From contig NZ_FRAB01000006.1 in assembly GCF_900142195.1 (NCBI RefSeq), forward strand, positions 124,001-188,000: DNA of 64,000 nt, in the 5' to 3' direction. Below are positions 26,563 through 35,809 of this stretch, one piece after another. Every line of letters begins with the position of its first letter. Position 1 is the stretch's first letter. Below the pieces are notes generated by a model, which did not search any database, was not told where the DNA came from, and was given only the letters and a program-made list of their open reading frames with translations. The position numbers and the translations under genes are program-made. The DNA comes from Paraburkholderia terricola (GTDB lineage Bacteria; Pseudomonadota; Gammaproteobacteria; Burkholderiales; Burkholderiaceae).

Positions 26563-29500
26563 TTATCTCGAAGCGGCGGCCGGATCCTCCAGCATCTGTT
26601 CCGCAGGCTGTGCCTGATCCTGCCGTTCTTTCCGACCGGCTGTATTGCCGGGCCTGATCTTGAACCAGATGGAATACATGGCCGGCAGGAACACGAGGGT
26701 CAGGATCGTCCCTGCGAAAGTGCCGCCGATCAGCGTGTAAGCGAGGGTTCCCCAGAACACGGAATGGGTCAGCGGGATGAATGCCAGGATCGCCGCCAGC
26801 GCGGTCAGGATCACCGGCCTGGCACGCTGCACGGTTGCTTCAACGAGTGCGTCGAACGGACCCAGGCCCGCCTGTTCGTTCTGATGGATCTGACCGATCA
26901 GTATCAACGTGTTGCGCATCAGGATTCCCGATAGCGCAATGAGGCCGACCAGCGCATTGATGCCGAAGGGTTGCCGGAAAAGAATCAGGGTGGGCACCAC
27001 GCCGATCAGTCCCAATGGACTGGTCAGGAACACCATGACCATCGCGGAAATCGAGCGCACCTGGAAGATGATGATAAGCAGAGTGATCGCCAGCATGATG
27101 GGGAAGAGCGGCAGCATGGCGACCGTCGCCTTGCCCGATTCCTCGATGGAACCCGCCTCCTCGATGCGGTAGCCGCCCGGCAGCTTGTCCATGATCGGCT
27201 GAAGCTGCTTCGTGAGCGCCGTCGATACATCCGGCGGCTGCAAGCCATCGGCGATATCGCCCCGCACGGTGATCGTCGGCATCCGGTCGCGCCGGCGCAT
27301 GATCGGCTCCTCCATGCGGACCTCGACCTTGCCGACCTGTGACAGCGGGATGCGCTGGCCGTTGGCGCCAGCCAGCGTAAAGTCGCCGATCCTGGCCGGA
27401 TCGAGACGGACATCGCCGGCCGAACGCGCCATGACCTGCACCGTTCGGATGTCCTCGCGCACGGTCGTGACGGGGGCGCCGGTCAGAAGGAATTGCAGTT
27501 GTTGCGCGACCGCGCTGGAGCTCAGGCCCACCGCCTGCAACCGGTCCTGCTGCAAGGTGAAGTGCAGCGTGGGCGTGCGCGTGCCCCAGTCGGCGTTGAC
27601 CGTCCGCATCATCGGACTGGCCTCCATCACCTGTTGAACCCTGGCCGCGATACCGCGTAGCTTGTCCGGGTCCGGACCCGTGACCCGATAGGCGACCGGG
27701 AACGGCGAATACGGGCCGAATACGAGTTGTGTGACGCGTACGCGCGCCTCGGACGCGAGACCGTCGGCGATCGCCTGGCGTAGTCGCTGCTTCAATGCGT
27801 CGCGCTCATCCTGGCTGTCCGTGCGTACCACGATCTTGGCAAACGACGGATCGGGCAGTTCCGGTCCCATCGCCAGATAGAAGCGCGGCGCGCCCTGGCC
27901 GACGTAGGCGGTGACGATCCGGGCTTCCTTCTGTCCGGCCAGCCAGGCTTCCACCTTCGCCGTGGCGGCGCTGGTTTGGGCGATGGACGTGCCATAGGGC
28001 ATCTGCACCTCGACCAGTACTTCGGGACGGTCGGAGATCGGGAAGAACTGCTTCTTGACCACCGACATACCGAGTATGGCGGCGACAAAGAGCGCCACCA
28101 CCGAACCGGCGACCAGCCATTTGCGCCCGATGACGCCCCTCAGCAGTCGACGGAAGCGGTTATAGCGCGGCGTGTCGTAGATCGCGCCGTGCCCGCCTTT
28201 GACCTTCTTGAAGTCGGGCAGCATCTTGACGCCCAGGTACGGCGTGAAAACCACCGCGACCACCCACGACGCGATCAGTGCGATGCCGACGATCCAGAAC
28301 ATGTTGCTGGTGTATTCGCCCGCGCTGGATCGGGCGAAGCCATTGGGCATGAAGCCGACCGCCGTGACCAGCGTGCCCGACAGCATGGGTGCAGCGGTAT
28401 GGCTCCAGGCGTAAGCGGAGGCAGCGAGTCGGCTGTAACCCTCTTCCATCTTTATCACCATCATTTCGATGGCGATGATGGCGTCGTCCACCAGCAGGCC
28501 CAGCGCCAGGATCAACGACCCCAGGGTGATGCGGTCGAAGTTCTTTCCGGTCGCGGCCATCACCACGAAGACCACCGCGAGTGTCAGCGGCACGGCCGCG
28601 GCGACCACGAGGCCCACGCGCCAGCCCATGCTCACGAAGCTGACCAGCATGACCACCAGCAGGGCGGCGAAGAACTTGACCATGAACTCATCGACCGCCG
28701 AGCTGATGTTGACCGCCTGGTCCGTGACCTTGGTCAGGCCCATGCCCAGCGGCAGTTCGGCGTTGATCGCCCCGACCTCGCCGTCGAGCGCCTTGCCGAG
28801 ATCAAGCCCGTTCCAACCGTCGCGCATGACAATGCCCAGCAGCAGCGCGGGTTCCCCGCCGTTACGGATCATGAACGTCGCCGGATCTTCATAGCCCCGC
28901 TCGACGGTGGCAATGTCCGACAGCTTCAGCGTGCGACCCTGCGCCACCACCGGCGTGTCGCGGATCTTCTGCATTTCGTCGAAGGCACCGTCCACGCGAA
29001 CCAGTACCTCAGGGCCCCTGGTCTCCACGGAGCCGGCCGGCGTCAGCACATTCTGACCGTTGAGCGCGGCAAATACGTCCTGCGGGCTGACGCCCAGCGT
29101 TGCGAGACGGTCATGCGAAAACTCGACATAGATCCGCTCCGCCTGCTCGCCAATGATGTTCACCTTCTTCACGCCGGGCACGTGCAGCAACCGCTGGCGC
29201 AGCGTCTCCGCGTCGCGTACCAGCAGGCGCTGCGGTTCGCCCTTGGCCTTGAGCGCAAACAGCGCAAAAGTGACGTCCGCGTATTCGTCATTGACCATCG
29301 GCCCGATGACGCCAGGCGGAAGGTTGGCCGCCTCGTCGCCGACCTTCTTGCGGGCCTGATAGAACTGCTCCTGCACGTCCGAAGGCGGTGTACTGTCGAG
29401 CAACGTCAAGGTCGTGAAGGCGAGGCCAGGTCTCGTGTAGGTTTCCGTGCGTTCATACCAGCGCAGTTCCTGCATGCGCTTTTCGATCTTTTCGGCGACC

Positions 29501-29700
29501 TGATCCTGCATTTCCTGCGCGGTGGCCCCAGGCCAGGCGGTGATGATGGTCATCACCTTGACCGTGAAGGCGGGATCTTCCGCCCGGCCCAGCTTGAAGA
29601 ACGAGACGAGCCCCGCGAGCGAGATCAGGCAGATGAGGAACAGGGTGATGGAGCGCTCGCGTACGGCGAGCGCCGACAGGTTGAAACGACCTTCGCTCAC
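26563..29700 (-). CDS. RND efflux pump inner-membrane permease
   Basis: The protein of about 1045 residues has the AcrB-type architecture: a first span after 'SALAVRERSITLFLI', two large periplasmic loops and 12 spans in two sets. The proton-relay aspartates are present in LGLLVDDAI. The start is a GTG at 29700 that overlaps the stop of the membrane fusion gene (GTGA); the frame stays open a further 67 codons upstream, but there it runs antiparallel to no conserved sequence and inside the fusion gene. Homology is closest to the hydrophobe/amphiphile class. Together with the fusion protein and the OprM-type channel it would expel toxic compounds. Confidence 0.9.
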   Translation of the reverse strand: MSEGRFNLSALAVRERSITLFLICLISLAGLVSFFKLGRAEDPAFTVKVMTIITAWPGATAQEMQDQVAEKIEKRMQELRWYERTETYTRPGLAFTTLTLLDSTPPSDVQEQFYQARKKVGDEAANLPPGVIGPMVNDEYADVTFALFALKAKGEPQRLLVRDAETLRQRLLHVPGVKKVNIIGEQAERIYVEFSHDRLATLGVSPQDVFAALNGQNVLTPAGSVETRGPEVLVRVDGAFDEMQKIRDTPVVAQGRTLKLSDIATVERGYEDPATFMIRNGGEPALLLGIVMRDGWNGLDLGKALDGEVGAINAELPLGMGLTKVTDQAVNISSAVDEFMVKFFAALLVVMLVSFVSMGWRVGLVVAAAVPLTLAVVFVVMAATGKNFDRITLGSLILALGLLVDDAIIAIEMMVIKMEEGYSRLAASAYAWSHTAAPMLSGTLVTAVGFMPNGFARSSAGEYTSNMFWIVGIALIASWVVAVVFTPYLGVKMLPDFKKVKGGHGAIYDTPRYNRFRRLLRGVIGRKWLVAGSVVALFVAAILGMSVVKKQFFPISDRPEVLVEVQMPYGTSIAQTSAATAKVEAWLAGQKEARIVTAYVGQGAPRFYLAMGPELPDPSFAKIVVRTDSQDERDALKQRLRQAIADGLASEARVRVTQLVFGPYSPFPVAYRVTGPDPDKLRGIAARVQQVMEASPMMRTVNADWGTRTPTLHFTLQQDRLQAVGLSSSAVAQQLQFLLTGAPVTTVREDIRTVQVMARSAGDVRLDPARIGDFTLAGANGQRIPLSQVGKVEVRMEEPIMRRRDRMPTITVRGDIADGLQPPDVSTALTKQLQPIMDKLPGGYRIEEAGSIEESGKATVAMLPLFPIMLAITLLIIIFQVRSISAMVMVFLTSPLGLIGVVPTLILFRQPFGINALVGLIALSGILMRNTLILIGQIHQNEQAGLGPFDALVEATVQRARPVILTALAAILAFIPLTHSVFWGTLAYTLIGGTFAGTILTLVFLPAMYSIWFKIRPGNTAGRKERQDQAQPAEQMLEDPAAASR

Positions 29701-30812
29701 GGACGGGCTCCCTCGGTCGTAGCGGCGGCGGCTTGGCCTGCCACCCGGACCTGCTCGCCGTCGCGCAGCAGATGCGCGCCGAGCGCGACGACCCGGTCGC
29801 CCTGGCTGAGCTGGCCGGCGACGCGTGCGCCATCGTCGTCGAGATGCTGGATCGCAACCGGCCGCCAGCCAACCTTTGCCGGCTCGCCGTTGATGACCCA
29901 CACCCCCGGTCCCTTGCCCGCGTCGGACAGGGCGCCGATCGGCACTTGCAAGCCGCCTTGCGCGGAGGCATGTCCATCCGGAATCCGGATCGTGACCGTA
30001 GTGCCCAACGGTGCGTTGGCGAACTCTCCGTCCAGCACATACCGCGCCTCGAACGTGCGGGTCAGGCGATCCGCCACATCCGAGAGCTGCCGCAGCGTGG
30101 CCGGAACGCTGACGCCTTCCTTGCCGAACAGCGTGGCTTGCGCGATCGAACCGGCCGCGGGGCGCAGGGTTTCGGGCAACTGGATAACGGCCTCACGGCG
30201 CCCGGCATGGGCGAGGCGTACCACGATCTGCCCCGCGTTGACGACCTGGCCGGGCTCGACCAGCGTTTCCATGACGACGCCATCGCCATCGGCTACGAGC
30301 TCCGCATAGCGGCTCGCATTCCGGGCGACGTCGGCCTGGGCCGCGGCTGCGCTGAGCTGGGCTTTGGCCGCGTCCGCCGCCGCCTTGACCTGGTCGTAGG
30401 CCGAAGCCGAGATCGCGCCGGTGCCGCGCAGGTCGCGATAGCGGGCTTCATCCTCCGCCGTCTGCTGGGCCCGCGCCCGCGCGGCCGCAACCGCCTCCTG
30501 CTGAGCCAGCGCAGCGAGCTTCAGATCGGCGGGGTCGATGCGCATGAGCGGCTGGCCGCGCTTGACGGCTTGCCCCGTATCCACAAGCCGCTCGAGCACC
30601 TTCCCAGCGACGCGAAACCCGAGGTCGCTCTGCACCCGGGCGGCTACGGTTCCCGTGAACGAACGCGACGCTGGCGTCGCGCTCTGGACAATGGCGACAC
30701 GCACCATCGGCGCCTCGGTGCGCGGATCGGAGGGTGCTTTTGCGCCGCAAGCGCCTAGCGCGAATGGCAAGGAACACACGACGGTGCAGGTGGCGAGGCG
30801 GCGCGAGAGCAT
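29697..30812 (-). CDS. RND efflux membrane fusion lipoprotein
   Basis: The periplasmic adaptor has a lipoprotein signal: 'MLSRRLATC' and a hydrophobic run lead to LGAC, so the mature protein would be lipid-anchored at that cysteine. Further on come the barrel-sandwich halves ('FRVAGKVLERLVDTGQAVKRGQPL' and 'VVMETLVEPGQVVNAGQIVVRL') around a coiled coil of about 70 residues rich in Ala and Gln. The ATG at 30812 is chosen because it begins the lipoprotein signal; the frame is open to 30884. The stop overlaps the pump gene start. A probable operator palindrome lies 45 bases upstream. Confidence 0.9.
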   Translation of the reverse strand: MLSRRLATCTVVCSLPFALGACGAKAPSDPRTEAPMVRVAIVQSATPASRSFTGTVAARVQSDLGFRVAGKVLERLVDTGQAVKRGQPLMRIDPADLKLAALAQQEAVAAARARAQQTAEDEARYRDLRGTGAISASAYDQVKAAADAAKAQLSAAAAQADVARNASRYAELVADGDGVVMETLVEPGQVVNAGQIVVRLAHAGRREAVIQLPETLRPAAGSIAQATLFGKEGVSVPATLRQLSDVADRLTRTFEARYVLDGEFANAPLGTTVTIRIPDGHASAQGGLQVPIGALSDAGKGPGVWVINGEPAKVGWRPVAIQHLDDDGARVAGQLSQGDRVVALGAHLLRDGEQVRVAGQAAAATTEGARP

Positions 30813-30856
30813 GAAAGTCCCATCGACGAAGTGATGACGGCTTTCATTATGGTTCT

Positions 30857-30882
30857 GGTGACTAATATAGTCAACAGTCACC
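30857..30882. promoter_or_regulatory. Palindromic operator upstream of the efflux operon
   Basis: The sequence has perfect 7-base arms GGTGACT (30857-30863) and AGTCACC (30876-30882). A closely similar palindrome occurs at 31549-31584. One lies before the membrane fusion gene and next to the 3' end of the TetR gene, the other in the TetR/OprM divergent promoter. A shared TetR-type operator is the simplest explanation. Confidence 0.7.
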
Positions 30883-30894
30883 AAAAGCTTTGCT

Positions 30895-31512
30895 TCAGGG
30901 TGACAGGCTGCGGAGCACCAGGCTTGCCAACTGCGCCGGCGCCTCCACCGTGTAATCGAAGCTGTGTTGCAGGATGAGCGGGTTGAGGTAGGGGCGCATG
31001 ACCAGGTAGATCGCCATCGCGGTCTCGTCGAGCGGCGTCTTGCGCTCGAAGTCCCCGCTCTGCCGGCCTTCCTTCAGGATGTCCTGCAGCAGCTTCTGGA
31101 TGCGCTCTTCATAGGCGAGCGTCGCCTGCCAGTGCTCCGTGGCGGCCGACGCGGCAATTTCGTAAAGCTTGCGGTCCTGCGAGAACAGGCGAAGGCTGGC
31201 CTCGACGATCGACTTGAACATGCGCCGCAGCTTTTCCGGCGGCCGGTCGGCCTCGTCAACGGCCGCTTTGACCTCGCTTTCGATCTCGCGCAGACAGTTC
31301 GCGCAGATCATCTCGCCAATCGCCTGCTTGGACTCGAAGAACTTGTAGATGTAGGCCTTCGAAAAGCCGATGGCCTTGGCAAGGTCGGAGACGGTTGTCT
31401 TCTCGTAGCCAAAGCGGCTGAAGTGCTCGGTGGCCGCCGCCACGATCTGATCGCGCACGTCGTGGTCGGCGGGGCCGCGGGCGGAAACGGGATAGGTGAT
31501 TGCACTTTTCAT
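30895..31512 (-). CDS. TetR-family efflux regulator
   Basis: The 205-residue protein has a TetR helix-turn-helix ('VRDQIVAAATEHFSRFGYEKTTVSDLAKAIGFSKAYIYKFFESK') and a C-terminal ligand-binding helical domain. The start at 31512 is preferred; the frame is open to 31638, but that part runs through the divergent promoter. The gene lies between the pump operon and the outer-membrane channel gene, and palindromes containing GTGACT occur on both of its sides. It is likely the repressor of pump, channel and itself. Confidence 0.9.
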   Translation of the reverse strand: MKSAITYPVSARGPADHDVRDQIVAAATEHFSRFGYEKTTVSDLAKAIGFSKAYIYKFFESKQAIGEMICANCLREIESEVKAAVDEADRPPEKLRRMFKSIVEASLRLFSQDRKLYEIAASAATEHWQATLAYEERIQKLLQDILKEGRQSGDFERKTPLDETAMAIYLVMRPYLNPLILQHSFDYTVEAPAQLASLVLRSLSP

Positions 31513-31548
31513 GGTTCGCAGCTTACCGCCGCTCTCAGGAATCGACAA

Positions 31549-31584
31549 CAAGTGACTAATGTGTATTATAGTCACAATCACTTG
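31549..31584. promoter_or_regulatory. Nested palindromic operator in the TetR/OprM promoter
   Basis: Two nested inverted repeats are visible: GTGACTA (31552-31558) with TAGTCAC (31569-31575), and CAAGTGA (31549-31555) with TCACTTG (31578-31584). The inner one shares the GTGACT/AGTCAC half-sites of the palindrome at 30857-30882. The site lies between the divergent starts of the TetR gene (31512) and the outer-membrane gene (31607), where a repressor would block both. Confidence 0.75.
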
Positions 31585-31606
31585 TTCTCCTCGCCGGAAG
31601 AAACCC

Positions 31607-33067
31607 ATGCTGCCAAAACGCACCCTTGCCATGCTCATCGTCGCCAGCCTCTCGGCAGGCTGCGCCGTCGGTCCGGATTACACCCGGCCAAACGTACCCA
31701 TGCCCGAGCGGTTCCTGGGACAGGCCACGGTCGAGCAGCGGCAGGCGACGGCCAGCGCCGACCTCGTGACATGGTGGACGGGGTTCAGCGATCCGCAACT
31801 GACACGATTCGTCGCGCTGGCGCTGGAGCAGAATCTCGATCTCGTGCAGGCATCCGCTCGCGTCGCGCAAGCGCGTGCGGGACTTGGGGCGGCGAATGCC
31901 GCGTTGCTGCCTTCCGGCAATCTCAGCGGCCAGGCCGCCCGAGCCTACCAATCCGTTGAAACGCCGCTGGGGCGGGTCTTGAACTCGACGCCGGGCTTCG
32001 ACCGCTACGGCAACGCTTACGAAGCCAATCTTGGCGCGAGCTGGGAACTGGATGTGTTCGGAGGGCTGCGTCGTGGACGGGAAGCGGCGCTCGGCGAGTA
32101 CCAGGCTTCGGAAGCGGGCGCAGCGGCCACGCGCCTGGCTGTGGCGGCACAGACCGCCGACACCTACATCAGCATCCGTGGCTTGCAAGCCCGTCTGGAC
32201 GTTGCCCGGCGGCAGGTGCGGACCCAGCAGGATCTGCTCTCGACGATCAACCTTCTGTATGGCAAGGGCCTGGCGGCCGAGCTTCAGGTGAGGCAAGCCG
32301 AGGGAGCGCTTGCCCAGGTCCGGGCCTCCGTCCCCGTTCTCGAGACGGGCCTGGACGCGGCGATGAACGCATTGGACGTGATGCTGGGTGCGCAGCCCGG
32401 CACGCATCGCGCAGAGCTGGTCGAAGCTGGCGACATCCCGGCCGCCCCGCGGATGGCGGCCACCGGATCGCCGGGGGAACTGCTCAGGCGTCGGCCCGAC
32501 CTGATCGTGGCTGAGCGGCGCCTCGCCGCATCGAATGCGCGCATTGGTGTCGCCATCGCCGAGTACTACCCCAAGCTCTCGCTCAGTGGACTGATCGGCA
32601 GCGCGACATCAGTGGCCAGCGGCAATCTGTTTTCAAGCGGCGCCAACCAGGCGGCCGGCGTGCTGGGGCTGCGCTGGCGTCTGTTCGACTTCGGCCGGAT
32701 CAATGCGCAGATCGATCAGGCCAAGGGCCAGGAGGCCGAGATGCTGGCCGCGTATCGGCTTGCTGCACTACATGCAACCGAGGACGTGGAGAACGCCTTC
32801 TCGGCCCTGGTCAAGCGCGAGGAACAGGCTGCCGTGCTCACCCAGGGAGTGGACTCGCTCGGCCGCGCGCGAGCGGCCTCGTTTGCAGCTTATCAAAAAG
32901 GTGTCGTCAGTCTGATCGAAGTCCTGCAGGCCGACGAAAACCTGCTCCGTGCGTCGGATGAGCGCGCGCAGGCGCAAACCGAATCAGCACGTGCAGCGGT
33001 CGCTGCGTTCAAGGCACTCGGGGGAGGTTGGCAAGCCGGCGACCTGGAAGCAGTCGCAATCAGGTAG
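31607..33067 (+). CDS. OprM/NodT-type outer-membrane efflux lipoprotein
   Basis: The 486-residue protein begins with a lipoprotein signal and lipobox LSAGC (Cys19). The mature start 'AVGPDYTRPNVPMPERF' is the NodT/OprM signature. Two coiled-coil repeat units follow, with 'ANAALLPSGNLSGQAAR' in the first half and 'IAEYYPKLSLSGLIGSATS' in the second. It forms the trimeric channel of the RND system. It is divergent from the TetR gene and the pump operon, so the parts of the tripartite pump lie in two transcription units sharing the same operator motif. Confidence 0.92.
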   Translation: MLPKRTLAMLIVASLSAGCAVGPDYTRPNVPMPERFLGQATVEQRQATASADLVTWWTGFSDPQLTRFVALALEQNLDLVQASARVAQARAGLGAANAALLPSGNLSGQAARAYQSVETPLGRVLNSTPGFDRYGNAYEANLGASWELDVFGGLRRGREAALGEYQASEAGAAATRLAVAAQTADTYISIRGLQARLDVARRQVRTQQDLLSTINLLYGKGLAAELQVRQAEGALAQVRASVPVLETGLDAAMNALDVMLGAQPGTHRAELVEAGDIPAAPRMAATGSPGELLRRRPDLIVAERRLAASNARIGVAIAEYYPKLSLSGLIGSATSVASGNLFSSGANQAAGVLGLRWRLFDFGRINAQIDQAKGQEAEMLAAYRLAALHATEDVENAFSALVKREEQAAVLTQGVDSLGRARAASFAAYQKGVVSLIEVLQADENLLRASDERAQAQTESARAAVAAFKALGGGWQAGDLEAVAIR

Positions 33068-33268
33068 CAACCGTACGCGCTTGTAGCGCCCAGGGAGGGC
33101 ATGGAATTTTGCCGTCTCCGTGATTCGATGGCCGTTGCCGGGGGCTCTGTTTCGCCCGTCTGTCGAAAGGTGCCTGCTGTTGCTTGCCGTCGCGCGCCGG
33201 AACGCATCGTTCCGTCTGCGCCAGGCGCCGCACCGGGCTGATAACGCAATGACTCGATACCTTGCCGC

Positions 33269-33886
33269 ATGCTACGTCAACGATTAAGCCGGGATGAAGC
33301 CCGCGAACAGACTCGCTCGCGCCTGCTCGACGCAGCGGCCCTGCGCATTGCAGGAAAAGGGCTCGCTGCGACCAGCGTGGAGGACATCGCCGCCCACGCC
33401 GGCTACACCCGCGGCGCGTTCTATTCGAACTTCGACAGCAAGAACGACCTGTTCCTCGAACTGCTCCGGCGCGATCATCAGAACGTGCAGGAAAACTTGC
33501 GCAAGCTGCTGGATGCAGACCCGCGCAGCGACGGGCTGCAAAAGCAGCTCACCTTGTTATACGCACAGCGTTATCGTGACGAGGGCAACTACATCATCTG
33601 GGCAGAGGCGCGTCTGCACGCCATGCGTGACGCGAAATTCCGGCAACGCATGAACGCCCTGTGCCTGGAAAAGCGCGATATGGTCGCGTCCTTCATCGAA
33701 CATGTGCGCAAACGCGTCAATATGCAATCGCCAGGTCCTTGCACCGACTACGCGCTCGCCGCCATCGCGTTGATGGACGGCATCCTCTATTTCAACATGA
33801 CGATGCCCAACGAACTGCCGACCGCTTCGGCCGAAGCGGTGCTGTGCAATGTCTTTGCAGAAATCTTCGGTTTGAAACCGCAATAG
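33269..33886 (+). CDS. TetR/AcrR-family transcriptional regulator
   Basis: The 205-residue protein shows the TetR DNA-binding domain ('TRSRLLDAAALRIAGKGLAATSVEDIAAHAGYTRGAFYSNFDSK') followed by a helical ligand domain. It follows the outer-membrane gene by about 200 bases on the same strand, but the gap suggests its own promoter. Its targets are unclear; the efflux genes are nearest. Confidence 0.9.
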   Translation: MLRQRLSRDEAREQTRSRLLDAAALRIAGKGLAATSVEDIAAHAGYTRGAFYSNFDSKNDLFLELLRRDHQNVQENLRKLLDADPRSDGLQKQLTLLYAQRYRDEGNYIIWAEARLHAMRDAKFRQRMNALCLEKRDMVASFIEHVRKRVNMQSPGPCTDYALAAIALMDGILYFNMTMPNELPTASAEAVLCNVFAEIFGLKPQ

Positions 33887-34206
33887 AAATATTCATCGCG
33901 GACTTTTTGGGTGTGCGGGAATTGCTTATATCGAGACCCGCCTTGACCCGCAGGCGTAGCAAAGCGGTTCCAGCGCGTATCGGAAGAAGTTAGTGGCCTA
34001 GAGAACCTTCTGCACGTTCTTTTAGAACCAGAATGCCTTCGTGCAGAGTGGTACGAGGGGAGGAGAGTTTTTTTGAAACGCTTGATGCCGTGCTTTCGAG
34101 AAATGAAGGTGGATTCACCCATGAAGCGCTTTTTAACATGCCGGACTTCGTAGGCCCGGAGTTCGAAATCATGTTGCATCGACATGAGTTCCAGCACCGC
34201 AGCGCA
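33887..34206. other. Unassigned stretch between TetR gene and catC
   Basis: These 320 bases contain only short open frames on either strand, none resembling a known protein. The stretch is richer in A and T than the flanking genes and includes a run of seven T near 34070. It separates the efflux region from the aromatic catabolic region and may be a junction between acquired segments. Confidence 0.5.
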
Positions 34207-34485
34207 TCAACAAATAGACGACGGATGATGAGCAAGCGCAGTCACCTTCATCGTCATAAACGGAAACAGCGGCAGACCCGAAAGAATAGCGTGAAGTTCG
34301 TCATGTGATTCAACATCGAAGACGCTGTAGTTCGCATACTCACCCACCACGCGATGCAGTTGCCGCCACTTTCCTTGCCGTTGCAGTTCTTGCGAGTAAG
34401 CCTTCTCACGAGCCTTGATTTCATCGGCCTGAGCCGCGGGCATGTCGTGCGGCAGATGTACGTCCATCCTGACGAGGTAAAGCAT
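34207..34485 (-). CDS. catC: Muconolactone delta-isomerase
   Basis: The 92-residue protein isomerises muconolactone to 3-oxoadipate enol-lactone in the catechol ortho-cleavage route. The sequence has the family pattern 'MLYLVRMDVHLPHDMP', 'KAREKAYSQELQRQGKW', 'VGEYANYSVFDVESHDELH' and 'LSGLPLFPFM'. The ATG at 34485 matches the usual N-terminus and has AGGAAGGG upstream. It lies 91 bases downstream of catB on the same strand. Length is normal for CatC. Confidence 0.95.
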   Translation of the reverse strand: MLYLVRMDVHLPHDMPAAQADEIKAREKAYSQELQRQGKWRQLHRVVGEYANYSVFDVESHDELHAILSGLPLFPFMTMKVTALAHHPSSIC

Positions 34486-34576
34486 GATTCCCTTCCTGAA
34501 ATGCGACGTTCCAGCCAGCCAGCCGGACTGACAAGAGACGGTCGGAGTAATGGCTTCTAGGTTGAACGGCGCGTGC

Positions 34577-35704
34577 TCAGATTCCTTTGTCGCGACGGTA
34601 GAAGGCGAGCTTGTCTTCATCGATGTGGAGGCCGAGGCCGGGACCCTCTGGCATGTGAAGATCGAAGTCCCGATATTGCGGTCGCGCAGTAACGATGTCG
34701 TCTTTCAACAGCAGCGGTCCGAACAGCTCGGTACCCCACGCAAGCTGCGCAAGAGCGCTGAATCCGTGCGCCGAAGCTATCGAGCCAATGCTGCCCTCGA
34801 GCATCGTGCCGCCGTACAGCGACACGCCAGCGGCATCCGCAATGGCGGCGGTACGCATCATTCCGTAAATTCCACCGGACTTCGCGATCTTCAATGCAAA
34901 CACGTCCGCACACGCACCGCGCACGAGTTCGAGGGCGTCCTCCGGGCCGGTTACTGCTTCGTCGGCCATGATGGGCACGATGAAACGCGATGCGAGTCTC
35001 GCGAGCGCTGCGCGTTGCTCTCGCGGAGTAGGTTGCTCGATGAGGTCGATGCCGGCGGCTTCAAGCGCTTCGATTCCCAGCGCCGCGTCAACCTCGTTCC
35101 AGGCCTGATTCACGTCGACGGTGACCTTGGCACGGTCGCCGAGCGCGGCCTTGATTCTCGACACGTGCGCGACGTCATCGCGAACGCTGCGCCGCCCGAT
35201 CTTCAGCTTGAAAGTATGGTGGCGACGTTCCGCAAGCAGCGTTTCCGCTTCATCGATGTCGCGTTGGGTATCGCCGCTTGCGAGCGTCCACAGGACCGGA
35301 AGCGTCTTGCGGACCGCGCCGCCAAGAAGCGTTGAAACCGGCACGCCCAGGCGCTTGCCCTGAGCATCCAGCAAAGCCGTTTCAATGGCGCACTTGGCAA
35401 ACCGGTTACCGCGCGCAATCTTGTTCAGCTTGAGCATGGCGCCGTTGATGTTGGTCGCGTCTTGCCCAACGATTGCAGGTGCGAGATAAGTATCGATGGT
35501 CAGCTTGATGCCTTCGGGACTCTCGTCGCCGTACGACAGACCGCCGATCGTCGTGGCTTCGCCAAGACCCTCGATGCCGTCGCTCGAGCGCAGACGGACG
35601 ATCACCAGGGTTTGTTGCTGCATCGTCGCCATGGCTAGCTGATGCGCGCGAATGGTTGGAAGATCAACCAGAATCGCTTCGACGGAGGTGATTTGAGCGT
35701 TCAT
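34577..35704 (-). CDS. catB: Muconate cycloisomerase
   Basis: The 375-residue enolase-superfamily enzyme converts cis,cis-muconate to muconolactone. It has the catalytic lysine pair K167 and K169 (KLKIG), metal ligands near D198 (VDVNQAW), E223 (IEQP) and D248 (ADEA), and a second lysine at about K272. The frame is open to 35788, but the ATG at 35704 gives the standard N-terminus 'MNAQITSVEAILVDLPTIR'. It is followed by catC and preceded by the regulator gene, all on the reverse strand. Confidence 0.95.
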   Translation of the reverse strand: MNAQITSVEAILVDLPTIRAHQLAMATMQQQTLVIVRLRSSDGIEGLGEATTIGGLSYGDESPEGIKLTIDTYLAPAIVGQDATNINGAMLKLNKIARGNRFAKCAIETALLDAQGKRLGVPVSTLLGGAVRKTLPVLWTLASGDTQRDIDEAETLLAERRHHTFKLKIGRRSVRDDVAHVSRIKAALGDRAKVTVDVNQAWNEVDAALGIEALEAAGIDLIEQPTPREQRAALARLASRFIVPIMADEAVTGPEDALELVRGACADVFALKIAKSGGIYGMMRTAAIADAAGVSLYGGTMLEGSIGSIASAHGFSALAQLAWGTELFGPLLLKDDIVTARPQYRDFDLHMPEGPGLGLHIDEDKLAFYRRDKGI

Positions 35705-35809
35705 ACCTGGAATGTTGGAGTGGAGGGCTTGCTGAAGTATTGCGTGCCCAATTACCCGATGTCCAACACCGTTGACGTCTAGTGCCATACCCAGTGGGTA
35801 TGGCGAATA

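Noticed and set aside
27976..30309. Forward open frame of 777 codons across the RND genes
   Set aside because: It is antisense to the pump and fusion protein genes, which are fully supported by motifs. Composition is rich in Asp, His and Arg, as expected of shadow frames.
33787..34197. Reverse-strand open frame overlapping the second TetR gene and the following gap
   Set aside because: It overlaps a gene with clear TetR features and shows no known domain. I treated the gap as unassigned DNA.
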